A stretch of DNA of 64,000 nucleotides from Urbifossiella sp043733485 (GCA_043733485.1 JAYTGN010000107.1:1-64000); one strand, 5' to 3'. Positions 8,061 to 16,525 are shown, counted from the stretch's first letter. Translations and numbers: made by a program. Notes: generated from the letters alone by a model not told the origin.

Positions 8061-8139
8061 TTCAGTGCCAACGGGCCAAACGATGATGCGGGTGTGTCCC
8101 CTCGTTGAGGTAATTTCAGACCCCTCTGACGGCCGCAAT

Positions 8140-8276
8140 CTCACCCGTCGGGTTCCGAGCGCGTCGCGGTAGTGCCGCACGGCGTGGTCGATGTAGGCCG
8201 CGATCACGTCGGCTACGAATGGCTCGCGGGCGTGAAGTGGTTTCTGCCACGGCTGGGCTTCCAGCTCAAGGAGCAA
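8140..8276 (-). pseudogene. Possible fragment of a planctomycete tyrosine recombinase
   Basis: The minus frame contains HAREPFVADVIAAYIDHAVR followed by HYRDALGTRRVR. This resembles the N-terminal SAM-like domain of site-specific integrases common in planctomycetes (V-A-x-x-x-x-A-Y-x-x-H-A-x-x-Y-Y-R). No catalytic domain follows. It lies 260 bp from a tRNA-Gly gene, a usual integration target. The rest of 7734-8535 holds no gene that I can support. Confidence 0.35.
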
Positions 8277-8535
8277 CCGGGCGAAAGCTTTTCGAAATTC
8301 TTCCGACCCATGCGGACCGGGCCGTGCGACGAAGTGCCTTTGGTGTTTTAGATCCGTCCAAACGGCGCGGGCGTTCCCGCGATGCTGCTGATACTGGGGA
8401 ATTGCTTTGCGAGGCCTACCCAGGACGGAACCCTCGTGGATTCCATCAAGATGAGAAATGCCGGTTCAGAGCACAGCGTACACTAAAAGCCGGTCGATTT
8501 TTCTTCGGGGCTCTCGAAAAGCCCTTGTTTTCTAG

Positions 8536-8607
8536 AGCGGGTGATGGGGCTCGAACCCACGACAACCTCGTTGGCAACGAGGTACTCTACCACTGAGTTA
8601 CACCCGC
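8536..8607 (-). tRNA. tRNA-Gly (anticodon GCC)
   Basis: On the minus strand a 72-nt cloverleaf: acceptor GCGGGTG pairs with CACCCGC, D-arm ACTCAGTGGTAGAGT, anticodon stem CCTCG/CGAGG with loop TTGCCAA (anticodon GCC), and T-arm GTGGG-TTCGAGC-CCCAT. The discriminator base is T and CCA is not encoded. Confidence 0.96.
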
Positions 8608-8671
8608 AATTCCGCTGAGTGAAGTTTAGGGATCGACTGCCGGGCGGTCAATGGCCAAAAATCGGTACTCG

Positions 8672-9922
8672 TCACGCGGGCTTCGCGTTCATCAGTCTTA
8701 ACCGCACCATGTTCAACGCCAACTTCGCGGTGCGGCTCATCACTTCTTGCCGCGTGCCCAGCCAGCCGTACCGCGTGACGTCCGTTCCGTCGGCGTGGGC
8801 CAGGGCCACGTACGCCGTGCCGATGGGGTTCTCTTCGGTGCCGCCGCCGGGGCCCGCGAAGCCGGTCGTCGCCACCGCGAGGTCCGTTCCAAAACGTTCC
8901 CGCACGCCCTCGGCCATCGCCCGCGCCACTGGATCGCTCACCGCCCCGAAGCGTTCGAGCAAGTCGCGGGGCACGCCGAGTTCGCGGTGCTTCACGTCGT
9001 TCGTATAACTCACGATCCCGCCTTGAAAGTAATCGCTGGCACCGGGCACCTGACAAATGCGATGCGCGACGAGCCCACCCGTGATGCTCTCGGCCGAAGC
9101 CAGCGTTTGTCGCTTTTCGTGGAGCAGTTGCACGACAATGTCCTGAAGCTCCTCGGTTCCGGTTCCGAAGACGAGGTCGCCGAGCCGTTCGCGAATGGTC
9201 TGTTCCACCGGCGCGATTTGTTCCTCCGCATCATCCAGCGTCCGGGCTCTTGCAAGAATTCGCAGCGAGATCACGGCATCGCTGACGGTGATGCCGACCT
9301 CGGGCACGTGCCCGCGGCGGGTGAGGTCGAGCAAGCGTTCCTCGACGAGCGATTCTCCCGCTCCAAAGGTGTTGATCTTTCTCTGGATGAAGACGCCGCC
9401 GCCGAGCCCGGCTTCGAGCAGCCGAGGCCGAACCTGTTCGTCGAACATGCGGAACATTTCGCTCGGCACGCCGGGCATGGCGATGAACAGGGCCCGGCCG
9501 ATTTTCATCCAGACGCCGGGGGCCGTGCCCGAGACGTTGAAGATGGCGTGGGCACCGATGGGAAAGTGGGCCTGCACGCGGTTGCGGTCCGGCATTACTC
9601 GGCCGCGCGCCGCGAACATCATGCGAATGTGGTCGAGCGAGATGGGGTCTTCTTCCAAGTCCACGCGGGCCACGGCGGCGAGCGCTTCCCGCGTGAGGTC
9701 GTCTTGCGTCGGGCCGAGGCCGCCGGTGGAAATGACGAGGTCGGCCCGCTCGCACGCCAGGCGGATGCACTCGATGTTGTCCGCGAGGTCGTCGGCAACG
9801 GTGGTGTGGAAGCCGACCGGGATGCCGATGGCCGCGAGTTGCTGGCTGAGCCAGTGGCCGTTCGTGTCGAGGTTTTGTCCGCTGGTGATCTCGCTGCCGA
9901 TCGAGAGGATTTCGGCTTTCAT
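8672..9922 (-). CDS. cinA: CinA family protein (competence/damage-inducible, NMN amidohydrolase domain)
   Basis: Encodes 416 residues in two domains. Residues 1-170 are the MoCF-like domain (MKAEILSIGSEITSGQNLDT; STGGLGPTQDD), linked to ADP-ribose pyrophosphatase activity. Residues about 250-410 are the CinA C-terminal (PncC-like) domain that deamidates nicotinamide mononucleotide: LASAESITGGLVAHRI, GGIVSYTNDVKHRELGV, TTGFAGPGGGTEENPIGT. In most PncC domains the first motif is AESCTGG; here Cys is Ile. Single gene on the minus strand between tRNA-Gly and a regulator gene. ATG at 9922. Confidence 0.94.
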   Translation of the reverse strand: MKAEILSIGSEITSGQNLDTNGHWLSQQLAAIGIPVGFHTTVADDLADNIECIRLACERADLVISTGGLGPTQDDLTREALAAVARVDLEEDPISLDHIRMMFAARGRVMPDRNRVQAHFPIGAHAIFNVSGTAPGVWMKIGRALFIAMPGVPSEMFRMFDEQVRPRLLEAGLGGGVFIQRKINTFGAGESLVEERLLDLTRRGHVPEVGITVSDAVISLRILARARTLDDAEEQIAPVEQTIRERLGDLVFGTGTEELQDIVVQLLHEKRQTLASAESITGGLVAHRICQVPGASDYFQGGIVSYTNDVKHRELGVPRDLLERFGAVSDPVARAMAEGVRERFGTDLAVATTGFAGPGGGTEENPIGTAYVALAHADGTDVTRYGWLGTRQEVMSRTAKLALNMVRLRLMNAKPA

Positions 9923-9940
9923 TCCGTCTGCCTAACCGGT

Positions 9941-9988
9941 GATCCCAGGGCTTCCGCCCTGGGCTAAGAAAGACGGCCGCTCCGCGGC
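9941..9988. repeat. Dispersed palindromic repeat upstream of cinA
   Basis: CCCAGGG-CTTCCG-CCCTGGG (9944-9963) followed by a second small palindrome GCCGC-TCC-GCGGC. Of the style of dispersed intergenic palindromes found in planctomycetes. It lies between cinA and the upstream regulator gene. Confidence 0.55.
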
Positions 9989-10026
9989 GAAGACATCCGA
10001 CCCCGGACAAGCTCGTTGTAGCCCAA

Positions 10027-11151
10027 CTACGAAACGGCTTCCACCTCGACACTCTCCTCGGGCACCTCCGCTTCCGGCTTCACGGCCACGAGCTTCGCGT
10101 CGTCGATCTTGTACTGCTCGATCTTCTTGTGGAGCGTGTTGCGGTTGATGCCCAGCCGCTCGGCAGCCTTGATCTGCGTTCCCCCGAATTGCCGCATCAC
10201 TTCCTCGATCAGTTCGCGTTCGAGGCCATCGACGAGAAACGGATGGAAGCCCTTGATCCCTGCGGAGAGCGGCGACTGAAGCCCGGCGCGAACGAGGTTG
10301 CGAATCAGCGAGCGTACGTCGTTGCCGCCACCGTTGCCGTTGGAGTTCTTGACGGGGCGAAGGGCATAGCGCGGCCGGCCGAAGCGGAGCATCTCCATCC
10401 CAATCGCGCCGCCATCCGCCATCACCACGAGGCGTTCGAGCGTGTTCTCCAACTCGCGGACGTTCCCCGGCCAATCGTGGGCCCGCAGCGAGTCCAGCAC
10501 CGCCGGCGTGAGTTCCGGCACCGCGCACTTCTGCATCTCGCCGTAGCGTTTCAAGAAGAACTGCGCCAGCGGCGCGATGTCGTCGCGGCGTTCCCGCAAC
10601 GGCGGCAGCACCACCGGGATCACGTTCAGCCGGTAGTACAGGTCTTCGCGAAAGCTGCCGTCCTCAACGAGTTCTTCGAGCGAAGCGTTGGTCGCGGCAA
10701 TGACCCGTACATCGACGCGGATCGTCTTGCTGTCGCCGACGCGTTCGAGTTCGCGTTCTTGGAGAACGCGCAGCAGTTTGAGTTGAAGCTGCGGCGAAGT
10801 GCTGTTGATCTCGTCGAGGAAAATGGTGCCACCGTGAGCCGCCTCGAAGCGGCCAACCTTATCCGCGACCGCACCGGTGAACGATCCTTTGATGTGGCCG
10901 AAGAGTTCGCTTTCGAGCAGGTTCTCGTGCAGAGCTCCGCAGTTGACGCGCACGAAAGGGCCGCTCGCCCGGCGACTCAACTTGTGAATCGCCTTGGCAA
11001 TCACTTCCTTTCCGGTGCCGGTTTCGCCCACGAGCAAGACGGTGGTCGGCCTCGGCGCGGTCAGCCGCACGAGGCGATAAACGTCTTGCATGGCGGGAGC
11101 CGTGCCCACGATCTCGGGCAGAGGCGGCTCGGCATGCTCGTTTTTGGGCAT
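10027..11151 (-). CDS. Sigma-54-dependent transcriptional activator, AAA+ and Fis domains only
   Basis: Encodes 374 residues from ATG 11151. Order: AAA+ domain with Walker A GETGTGKE, GAFTGA loop region reading HIKGSFTGAVADK, Walker B GGTIFLDEIN, arginine finger region YYRLNVIPVVLPPLRER, sensor II WPGNVRELENTLERLV; then an Asn/Gly-rich linker (NSNGNGGGND) and a C-terminal Fis-type helix-turn-helix (IKAAERLGINRNTLHKKIEQY). There is no receiver, GAF or PAS domain, so control must be by partner protein, expression level or constitutive. The loop has GSFTGA in place of GAFTGA; Ser is a tolerated variant in the family but may alter sigma-54 contact. An in-frame ATG at 11211 overlaps the probable -10, so 11151 is preferred. 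Confidence 0.9.
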   Translation of the reverse strand: MPKNEHAEPPLPEIVGTAPAMQDVYRLVRLTAPRPTTVLLVGETGTGKEVIAKAIHKLSRRASGPFVRVNCGALHENLLESELFGHIKGSFTGAVADKVGRFEAAHGGTIFLDEINSTSPQLQLKLLRVLQERELERVGDSKTIRVDVRVIAATNASLEELVEDGSFREDLYYRLNVIPVVLPPLRERRDDIAPLAQFFLKRYGEMQKCAVPELTPAVLDSLRAHDWPGNVRELENTLERLVVMADGGAIGMEMLRFGRPRYALRPVKNSNGNGGGNDVRSLIRNLVRAGLQSPLSAGIKGFHPFLVDGLERELIEEVMRQFGGTQIKAAERLGINRNTLHKKIEQYKIDDAKLVAVKPEAEVPEESVEVEAVS

Positions 11152-11213
11152 TGTCTCGTCGCTTCCGGGAGAGGAAGCCAGGATTCGTCCGTAAAGTCCG
11201 AGAGGCATCACTT

Positions 11214-11219
11214 AGTATA
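11214..11219 (-). promoter_or_regulatory. Candidate -10 box of the sigma-54 activator gene
   Basis: TATACT on the minus strand, 63 bp before the chosen ATG at 11151 and only three bases before the upstream ATG at 11211. No convincing -35 was seen at 16-18 bp (TGGCGA at 17 bp is poor). Confidence 0.35.
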
Positions 11220-11281
11220 CTGAGGCGTGCCCGCGTTCGCCACACGATTCGCCCGGAATATGGGCAGTAAGCGGATGAGTA

Positions 11282-11406
11282 ACCACGGAACCCACGGAAC
11301 ACACGGAAACAAAAATGAAGAATGAAGCAGGGGTATTCGGTTGTCTGCAACTAGAATCGCTCTAACACCACCTGCTTTATTCCGTGTCTTCCGTGTATTC
11401 CGTGGT
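11282..11406. repeat. Inverted pair of 27-nt CCACGGAA-type repeats
   Basis: The left arm (11282-11308) is three 9-nt units ACCACGGAA, CCCACGGAA, CACACGGAA. The right arm (11380-11406) is the inverted counterpart with 3 mismatches in 27. The 71-bp centre shows no gene. It stands between a minus-strand and a plus-strand gene. Confidence 0.75.
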
Positions 11407-11428
11407 GAATCATTCTAACAGGTGACTC

Positions 11429-12364
11429 ATGCCCGAACCGATCGTCATTGCGACCTGGCCATTCGGGACCGCCGCGACCGATGCCGCGATGAAGCGGCTC
11501 GCCAAGGGCGATGCGGCACTCGATGCCGCGCTCGCTGGGGCTGAAGCCGTCGAAACCGACATGAGCATTCGCAACTCGGTCGGGTTCGGCAGCCTGCCCG
11601 ATCGCATCGGCCGGCTCACGCTCGACGCCTGCCTCATGGAAGGCAAGACGCTGTCGTGCGGGGCCGTGGCCGGGCTCGAACACATTCGCCATCCCGCGGC
11701 CGTGGCCCGTAAGGTCATGGAGAAGACGCCGCACATTCTGCTCGTGGGTGAAGGGGCCAAGTGGTTCGCCCTGCAAAACGGCTTCCCCCTCGAATTCCCG
11801 TACACTGCCGAATCGATCAAGGAGTGGATCGACGGCCACCCGAGCAAGAAGAAGAAGGACGACAAGCCGGTCCGCATCGAGAACCCCTCGGACATCAACG
11901 TCGAGATCGACGAGAACAATCACGACACGGTGACGGTGCTGGCGTTGGACAAGAAGGGGAGCCTCGGCGGGGTGTGTACGACGAGCGGGTTGGCGTACAA
12001 GTTGCCGGGCCGCGTGGGCGATTCTCCGATCATCGGCGCGGGCCTTTACGTGGACGATCTCGCCGGCGCGGCCGGGGCCACCGGAGTGGGCGAAGAGATC
12101 ATCCGCATCAACGGCAGCGCCTTCGTCGTGGAACTGATGCGAAGTGGGAAGTCGCCGCAGGAGGCGTGCGAACTGGCCTGCAAGCGCGTGAACGCGACGG
12201 CCGTTCGTCGCGGCGTGCATCCGGCTCAGGTCGCGTTCCTGGCTCTCGACCCGAAGGGTCGCGTCGGGGCCGCGAGTACCGCGCGAACCAACTTCAAGTA
12301 CGCGGTGAACAAGGGCGACAAGAGCGAACTGCTCACGGCTAAGGAAGTACCGCCCGAAGCGTGA
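11429..12364 (+). CDS. N4-(beta-N-acetylglucosaminyl)-L-asparaginase/isoaspartyl peptidase family protein
   Basis: Encodes 311 residues of an N-terminal-nucleophile hydrolase. The precursor is expected to cleave itself before Thr167 in NNHDTVTVLALD, which frees the catalytic threonine. The downstream substrate loops fit glycosylasparaginase: YKLPGRVGDSPIIGAGLYVD and GAAGATGVGEEIIR. The pre-cleavage linker is Lys/Asp-rich (PSKKKKDDKPVR). No signal peptide is evident, so it is probably cytoplasmic, unlike the secreted family members of some bacteria. Stands alone on the plus strand after an inverted-repeat element. Substrate (glycoasparagine or isoaspartyl dipeptides) is not decided by sequence. 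Confidence 0.9.
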   Translation: MPEPIVIATWPFGTAATDAAMKRLAKGDAALDAALAGAEAVETDMSIRNSVGFGSLPDRIGRLTLDACLMEGKTLSCGAVAGLEHIRHPAAVARKVMEKTPHILLVGEGAKWFALQNGFPLEFPYTAESIKEWIDGHPSKKKKDDKPVRIENPSDINVEIDENNHDTVTVLALDKKGSLGGVCTTSGLAYKLPGRVGDSPIIGAGLYVDDLAGAAGATGVGEEIIRINGSAFVVELMRSGKSPQEACELACKRVNATAVRRGVHPAQVAFLALDPKGRVGAASTARTNFKYAVNKGDKSELLTAKEVPPEA

Positions 12365-12537
12365 ATCGCATTGGCTTTGAAGGGAGTGCCCCTCACCTGC
12401 CGGGCTGTCCTTATGGGGTTCGTCCTTTCCGCCGCTCAGTTCCTATAATCCCGGAATCGAAATGTTGGCCGTCGGCTGGCGAATTCACTGTCGGCACGGG
12501 TTGTACGGTCGCGTTCATTCCGGATGAGATTCCGCCG

Positions 12538-13284
12538 ATGTCTTCCGCTCCTCCGTTTCCCCCGCCTCCGCCCCTCCCGCTGGCGGCAGCGGACCCGCTT
12601 CCTCCTTCCCCCTCTAGCGAAGTTCCCACGGCTCTCACTTCGCCGGAGCTTCCCGCGCCGCTCGCGCCGACGCCCGATTCGACTCCCCAGGAACCCGAGC
12701 TTCCGCCGTTGCCCCCCGTGAAGTTCGACTGGATCGGCGGGCTGCTGAGCTACCTGATCCCCGGGTTGGGGCAGGTCTATCAGGGCCGAATCGGGAAGGG
12801 ATTGCTGTTCTTCTTCGGGTTGTACGCGCTCTTCTTTTACGGGATGGGGATGGGGAACTGGTGCAACGTGTGGATGCCGGATGTCGAGGACATGCCGCCG
12901 CTGGAAGTGGCGGGCAACAAGATCGCGGGCGTTCCCAGTTCCCTCTACTATCGACCGCAGTTCCTCGGCCAATTCTGGATCGGAGTCGCGGCATGGCCCT
13001 CGCTGGTGCAGTATCACTACTTCGATAAGACCAAGGAATCCGGACCGCTGTTCGGCACGTTTCAGCGCATGCCGCCGGAAGGTGCCGCGAACGATCCGCC
13101 CGATAAGATCACGCTGAACAAGTTGCAGCGTGAAGGGAACAAGCGTTGGGACTTGGGCTGGGTCTACACGGTGATTGCAGGCGTGCTGAACCTGTTGGTG
13201 ATCTACGACGCGCTGGCCGGGCCGATGTTCCGGGAGCCGCCGCCGGGCTGGGGCAAAAAGGAAGACGAACCGTCGACGTGGTGA
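12538..13284 (+). CDS. Membrane protein with Pro-rich N-terminus, TM2/DUF6677-like
   Basis: Encodes 248 residues from ATG 12538. Residues 1-60 are Pro/Ala/Ser-rich and probably disordered. Then comes a helix pair WIGGLLSYLIPGLGQVYQGR and KGLLFFFGLYALFFYG, the signature of TM2-like families (IPGLGQ-Y-G---KG). A third membrane segment lies near residue 210 (VYTVIAGVLNLLVIYDAL). Soluble loop between. Function unknown. The frame is open upstream to 12361 but that part looks non-coding. The next small gene starts 45 bp downstream and is probably co-transcribed. Confidence 0.75.
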   Translation: MSSAPPFPPPPPLPLAAADPLPPSPSSEVPTALTSPELPAPLAPTPDSTPQEPELPPLPPVKFDWIGGLLSYLIPGLGQVYQGRIGKGLLFFFGLYALFFYGMGMGNWCNVWMPDVEDMPPLEVAGNKIAGVPSSLYYRPQFLGQFWIGVAAWPSLVQYHYFDKTKESGPLFGTFQRMPPEGAANDPPDKITLNKLQREGNKRWDLGWVYTVIAGVLNLLVIYDALAGPMFREPPPGWGKKEDEPSTW

Positions 13285-13329
13285 AGGCGGAAGAAGCGGG
13301 CGGGTCGCCCGCGCACCCAGGGAGAGTCG

Positions 13330-13527
13330 ATGACGCTTGCTCTATTGGCTGCGAGTATTTATTGGGATCTGCCCGTGCTGCTGGTCGTCGTGAGCCTCGT
13401 GTATGCGGCCACGCGCCACGACCGCTGGGACAAGATTCTGCGCGAAGGGTTCGGCTGGGGCGTCCGCATCGCGGGGTTCCTCTTCGCCATCGGCCTCGTG
13501 CTCTACCTCATGAGTACGTACATCTAA
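13330..13527 (+). CDS. Small two-helix membrane protein
   Basis: Encodes 65 residues. Two hydrophobic segments (LALLAASIYWDLPVLLVVVS and IAGFLFAIGLVLYLMSTYI) flank a charged loop ATRHDRWDKILREGFGW. The ribosome site GGGAGAG lies upstream of ATG 13330. No family recognised. Follows the TM2-like gene closely and ends 6 bp before the convergent metallophosphoesterase gene. Confidence 0.65.
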   Translation: MTLALLAASIYWDLPVLLVVVSLVYAATRHDRWDKILREGFGWGVRIAGFLFAIGLVLYLMSTYI

Positions 13528-13533
13528 TCGGAA

Positions 13534-14406
13534 TCAAGCTTCGCCGAACTGCGACGTCTGCACGGTGCCCGCCGGCCATTCCAGCCGCACGAGCCGCTTG
13601 AAGTGGTAATCGCCGCCGATGTTGATTCCCCGAATGCTCCCGAACTGCGATTCGCGCGCGAAATGCGTGTGCCCGCAAAATGCGAACGGTATGCGTTCGC
13701 CCAGCGATTCGAGAAGCCGTTCGAGTTCCACGTTCCCGGAGAAGGCCTCCCAGAGCAGGCCGTCCAATTCCAGCGGTTCCTTCTTCGGATAGTTCAACCC
13801 GCGGAACGGCGGATGGTGGGTGACCACCAGTGCCGCGGGCACCCACTTCAAGGCCCGTTCCAGGTGCTCGGCTAGGGTCGCCACCACTTCGCGCGTAAAC
13901 GTTTCGTCGTCGATGTTCCACCGCACGTAGTTGGCGTCGTTGTGCCGCCCGCGGAGGAAGCGCTTCGTCCGCAGGCGGTCTTGCCAATCCTCGGCCATTG
14001 CGGGCAAGCGGTCGAGGGCCCACGAGTAGTCGTACCAGTTGATGGAGCCGGCCACGGCGAGGCCTACCTCCGGAAGCACGAGCGGCTCGCGATCGAGGAA
14101 GTGAAACCCGTGCTCGGCCGCGACGCGCGGAAGGTACTCGCGATAAACGGCCAGCGAGTCGCCGCGCGGGTCGTCGTAGCGCACCCAGATGTCGTGGTTC
14201 CCAGGAACGAGGGCTTTTTGGCAGTGAAGCCCGTCGAAGAGTGCGAGGCAGCGTTCGAACTCGTCGCCGGCACCGATGTCGCCGGCCAGGACGAGCAAGT
14301 CGGGAGGGGTTGCGAACAGGTCCGCGATGAGTGCTCGAGTGGCCTCCGTTCCGGACGGATGACGCGTTCCATAGTGGAGGTCGGCGGTGAGCGCGATGGT
14401 GAACAT
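13534..14406 (-). CDS. Calcineurin-like metallophosphoesterase
   Basis: Encodes 290 residues with all five phosphoesterase motifs in order: ADLHYG (D9, H11), VLAGDIGAGDEF, VPGNHDIW, VTHHPPFRG and FCGHTHFAR. These bind two metals and hydrolyse phosphomono- or diesters. Close in style to planctomycete phosphohydrolases of unknown substrate. No signal peptide, so cytoplasmic. Single minus-strand gene; ATG at 14406 starts directly at the first beta strand. Confidence 0.9.
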   Translation of the reverse strand: MFTIALTADLHYGTRHPSGTEATRALIADLFATPPDLLVLAGDIGAGDEFERCLALFDGLHCQKALVPGNHDIWVRYDDPRGDSLAVYREYLPRVAAEHGFHFLDREPLVLPEVGLAVAGSINWYDYSWALDRLPAMAEDWQDRLRTKRFLRGRHNDANYVRWNIDDETFTREVVATLAEHLERALKWVPAALVVTHHPPFRGLNYPKKEPLELDGLLWEAFSGNVELERLLESLGERIPFAFCGHTHFARESQFGSIRGINIGGDYHFKRLVRLEWPAGTVQTSQFGEA

Positions 14407-14534
14407 GGTTGCGAATTCGTCGGGCGAGACTCGAGGGCTTCTCCCACTCCCCTCACGTTACCGCAAAATCGCCGAGGCGTGTGCTTCTCAACGTGCCGAA
14501 GTTCGCGAGGCGGTTCGCCGGATGTGCGGCCTAT

Positions 14535-16421
14535 TCAGCCTTTGCCGTCGAGGATGGGAATCGCGAACTCCACTTTCCCAATGCGTACTTCCTCGTACCC
14601 GATCGAGACAACGCCGAGGGCGGGGCCGACGGGCGCTTCCCACGGAACCACGAGATCGAACGTGAGGCGGTGCGGTTGGCCCTTCCATTTGAACGCACCC
14701 AACGGATTCGTCACCGACGTGTGAGCGAGGGTGACGTGAACGTCCAAGTGCGAACCGCGAATCAATTCCCGGGCCAGCGGTGCCGTGCCGAGCAGGATCG
14801 CATCGTGGTGAAAGGCGCGCACCAGCGTTCCTACGCTATCCGCAACCGAAGGCGAATGGAGGAACACCGTGAGTTTCGGAGTCTGCGTGTGAGCGGCACC
14901 TGCAGGCCCGAACACGCTCACCTGAACTTGGTCCCCCGGCGTTTGCCAGAAGAGCACTTTGCGCTTCATCTTTTTCCAAATGTACGTTCCCGACGGTCGT
15001 TCGGAGCTCGGCATCACCGAGACCAACTTCGCAGTCGCGGCGTTCCACTGCCCCGAGGATGGGCTTTTCGTTGGAAGAGGCGGCAGAGGAGCGGCGGGAA
15101 GTTCGGGGGGGGGCAGCAGGCCGAGGTTCTTTCGCACCTCGGGTGGAGCAGCCGCGAGGGGGCGATTCGTTACGGTCGAGGTGGCCCACTGCGCGGGCCG
15201 CGGCGTCTCGACCGATTCGGGAGAAGGTACGGCGACAATCGGTTCTGGAGATTCGTCGGGTAGCTCGAAGTGAACGGAAGCTTCGGTCCCGTCGCGTTCG
15301 GCTGGCCGGAGCAGTGCCGCCGGTGGAACCCAGGACACACCGGACTGTGCCGAATCGGAACCGCTTCCGGAGCGCCGAGACGTTGGCTCGAGCTCGAACG
15401 AGGCTTCCGACCCCGGCACTGCGACCATTCCCACCAGTTCCGCCAGCACTTCGCGCGCTTCGTCCATGCACGAGAATCGTGCCGCGGGGTCTGGATTGAG
15501 CATCCGCGCGATGACGGCCGCGAGACCGGCTGGGATCGTGCTGCGTTCTAGCTCCCGACTCGCATTCGCAGTCAAGGACGGAGGCAACCCCGTGAGGGCG
15601 AAGAACCCAATGGCTCCGAGCGAATACTGATCCGAGGCCGGCATCGGATTGGCGGGGTCCGCGACCCACTCCGGTGCCGAGAAATCGAACGCGCCGGCCA
15701 CGGCCAGTGAGGACGACATCGTATCGAAGAGCGATTCCTCGACCGCCAGGTTCCGCGCCAGCAACAGGCCCGCGCCGAACTCCAACAAGCGCGGCAACTC
15801 GTTCGGATTCCAAACGATGGTCTGAGGCGTGAGCAGCCCGTGAACGACTTGCCGTGCGTGGCACTCGGCCAGCGCCCCGGCCAGATACGCCAACAACTGA
15901 GCGGTGGCGGTCGGCGAAAGCAGCGAACCCGGAGCCACGCGATCCGCCAACAGCTCGCCGTCGACCAACGGCCAAACTAAGTAGTGGAAGCCGTTCGCCG
16001 AATCGGCATCCACGAGCGGAACGATCGAGGGATTCGCACTGAGTCCGGAGAGCGTTCGAACGAGCTGCTTGGCTTGCTTCGCTTGCCAGAGGCTGCGCAA
16101 CGGCAGCACGCGAATCGCGAATTGCTGCTTCCCCTTGCTCGCCCGAAAGATCGGCCCGAACGCTCCGACGTGATGCGGTTCCAGCAGCCGATAGGGTCCG
16201 ACCGCCAGCGAGCGCGCTTGCCCGGAGAGCGCCCGTTCGGCCTGATAGGCCGTCAGTTCTCCCCGCGCCACGAGGAATTGCGCCAAGCCGGTCGCGCCAC
16301 CGCCCGGGAATTCCGATGCTAACTCGTTGAACCGTTGGTGCTTGAGCAGGTGGAAACGATCGAGCTCGTCCGCCAGTCCGGCGGCATCCAGGATCGTCGC
16401 GGCAAACGGGAGGGACATCAT
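14535..16421 (-). CDS. Pseudokinase fused to a TIR-associated-type C-terminal domain
   Basis: Encodes 628 residues from ATG 16421 (the frame opens at TTG 16529, overlapping the preceding stop). Residues 1-65 are the small helical segment found before many planctomycete kinases (FLVARGELTAYQAERALSGQ). Residues about 75-330 have the kinase fold but lack catalytic residues: the lysine motif is FAIRVLP (Lys to Arg, residue 104), HRD-K-N is VVHGLLTPQTIVW (no Asp, no Lys), and DFG is LLEFGAG (Glu for Asp, residue 214). A Ser/Pro-rich linker follows. Residues 484-628 (GDQVQVSVFGPAGAAHTQTP; LGAFKWKGQPHRLTFDLVVP) resemble the beta-sandwich domain found C-terminal to TIR and other conflict-system domains. 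Likely a regulatory scaffold; partners unknown. The LRR lipoprotein gene lies just upstream. Confidence 0.8.
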   Translation of the reverse strand: MMSLPFAATILDAAGLADELDRFHLLKHQRFNELASEFPGGGATGLAQFLVARGELTAYQAERALSGQARSLAVGPYRLLEPHHVGAFGPIFRASKGKQQFAIRVLPLRSLWQAKQAKQLVRTLSGLSANPSIVPLVDADSANGFHYLVWPLVDGELLADRVAPGSLLSPTATAQLLAYLAGALAECHARQVVHGLLTPQTIVWNPNELPRLLEFGAGLLLARNLAVEESLFDTMSSSLAVAGAFDFSAPEWVADPANPMPASDQYSLGAIGFFALTGLPPSLTANASRELERSTIPAGLAAVIARMLNPDPAARFSCMDEAREVLAELVGMVAVPGSEASFELEPTSRRSGSGSDSAQSGVSWVPPAALLRPAERDGTEASVHFELPDESPEPIVAVPSPESVETPRPAQWATSTVTNRPLAAAPPEVRKNLGLLPPPELPAAPLPPLPTKSPSSGQWNAATAKLVSVMPSSERPSGTYIWKKMKRKVLFWQTPGDQVQVSVFGPAGAAHTQTPKLTVFLHSPSVADSVGTLVRAFHHDAILLGTAPLARELIRGSHLDVHVTLAHTSVTNPLGAFKWKGQPHRLTFDLVVPWEAPVGPALGVVSIGYEEVRIGKVEFAIPILDGKG

Positions 16422-16525
16422 GGCGGATTCGGCCGTACGAACGGAGCGGCACCCGTACGAGCATAGAACGCGTTCCCTGCGAAGGGCTGCGATTTCCGCT
16501 TCGATTGAGGGCTCGGTTGGAATGC

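Noticed and set aside
6105..8108. Plus-strand open frame of 667 codons across the aminotransferase
   Set aside because: Antisense shadow of a GC-rich gene; Arg/His/Val-rich composition and no motifs, whereas the minus strand has a complete aminotransferase.
12361..12537. Upstream extension of the TM2-like gene starting at 12361
   Set aside because: The added residues overlap the asparaginase stop, lack similarity and do not precede a ribosome site; ATG 12538 gives a sensible N-terminus.
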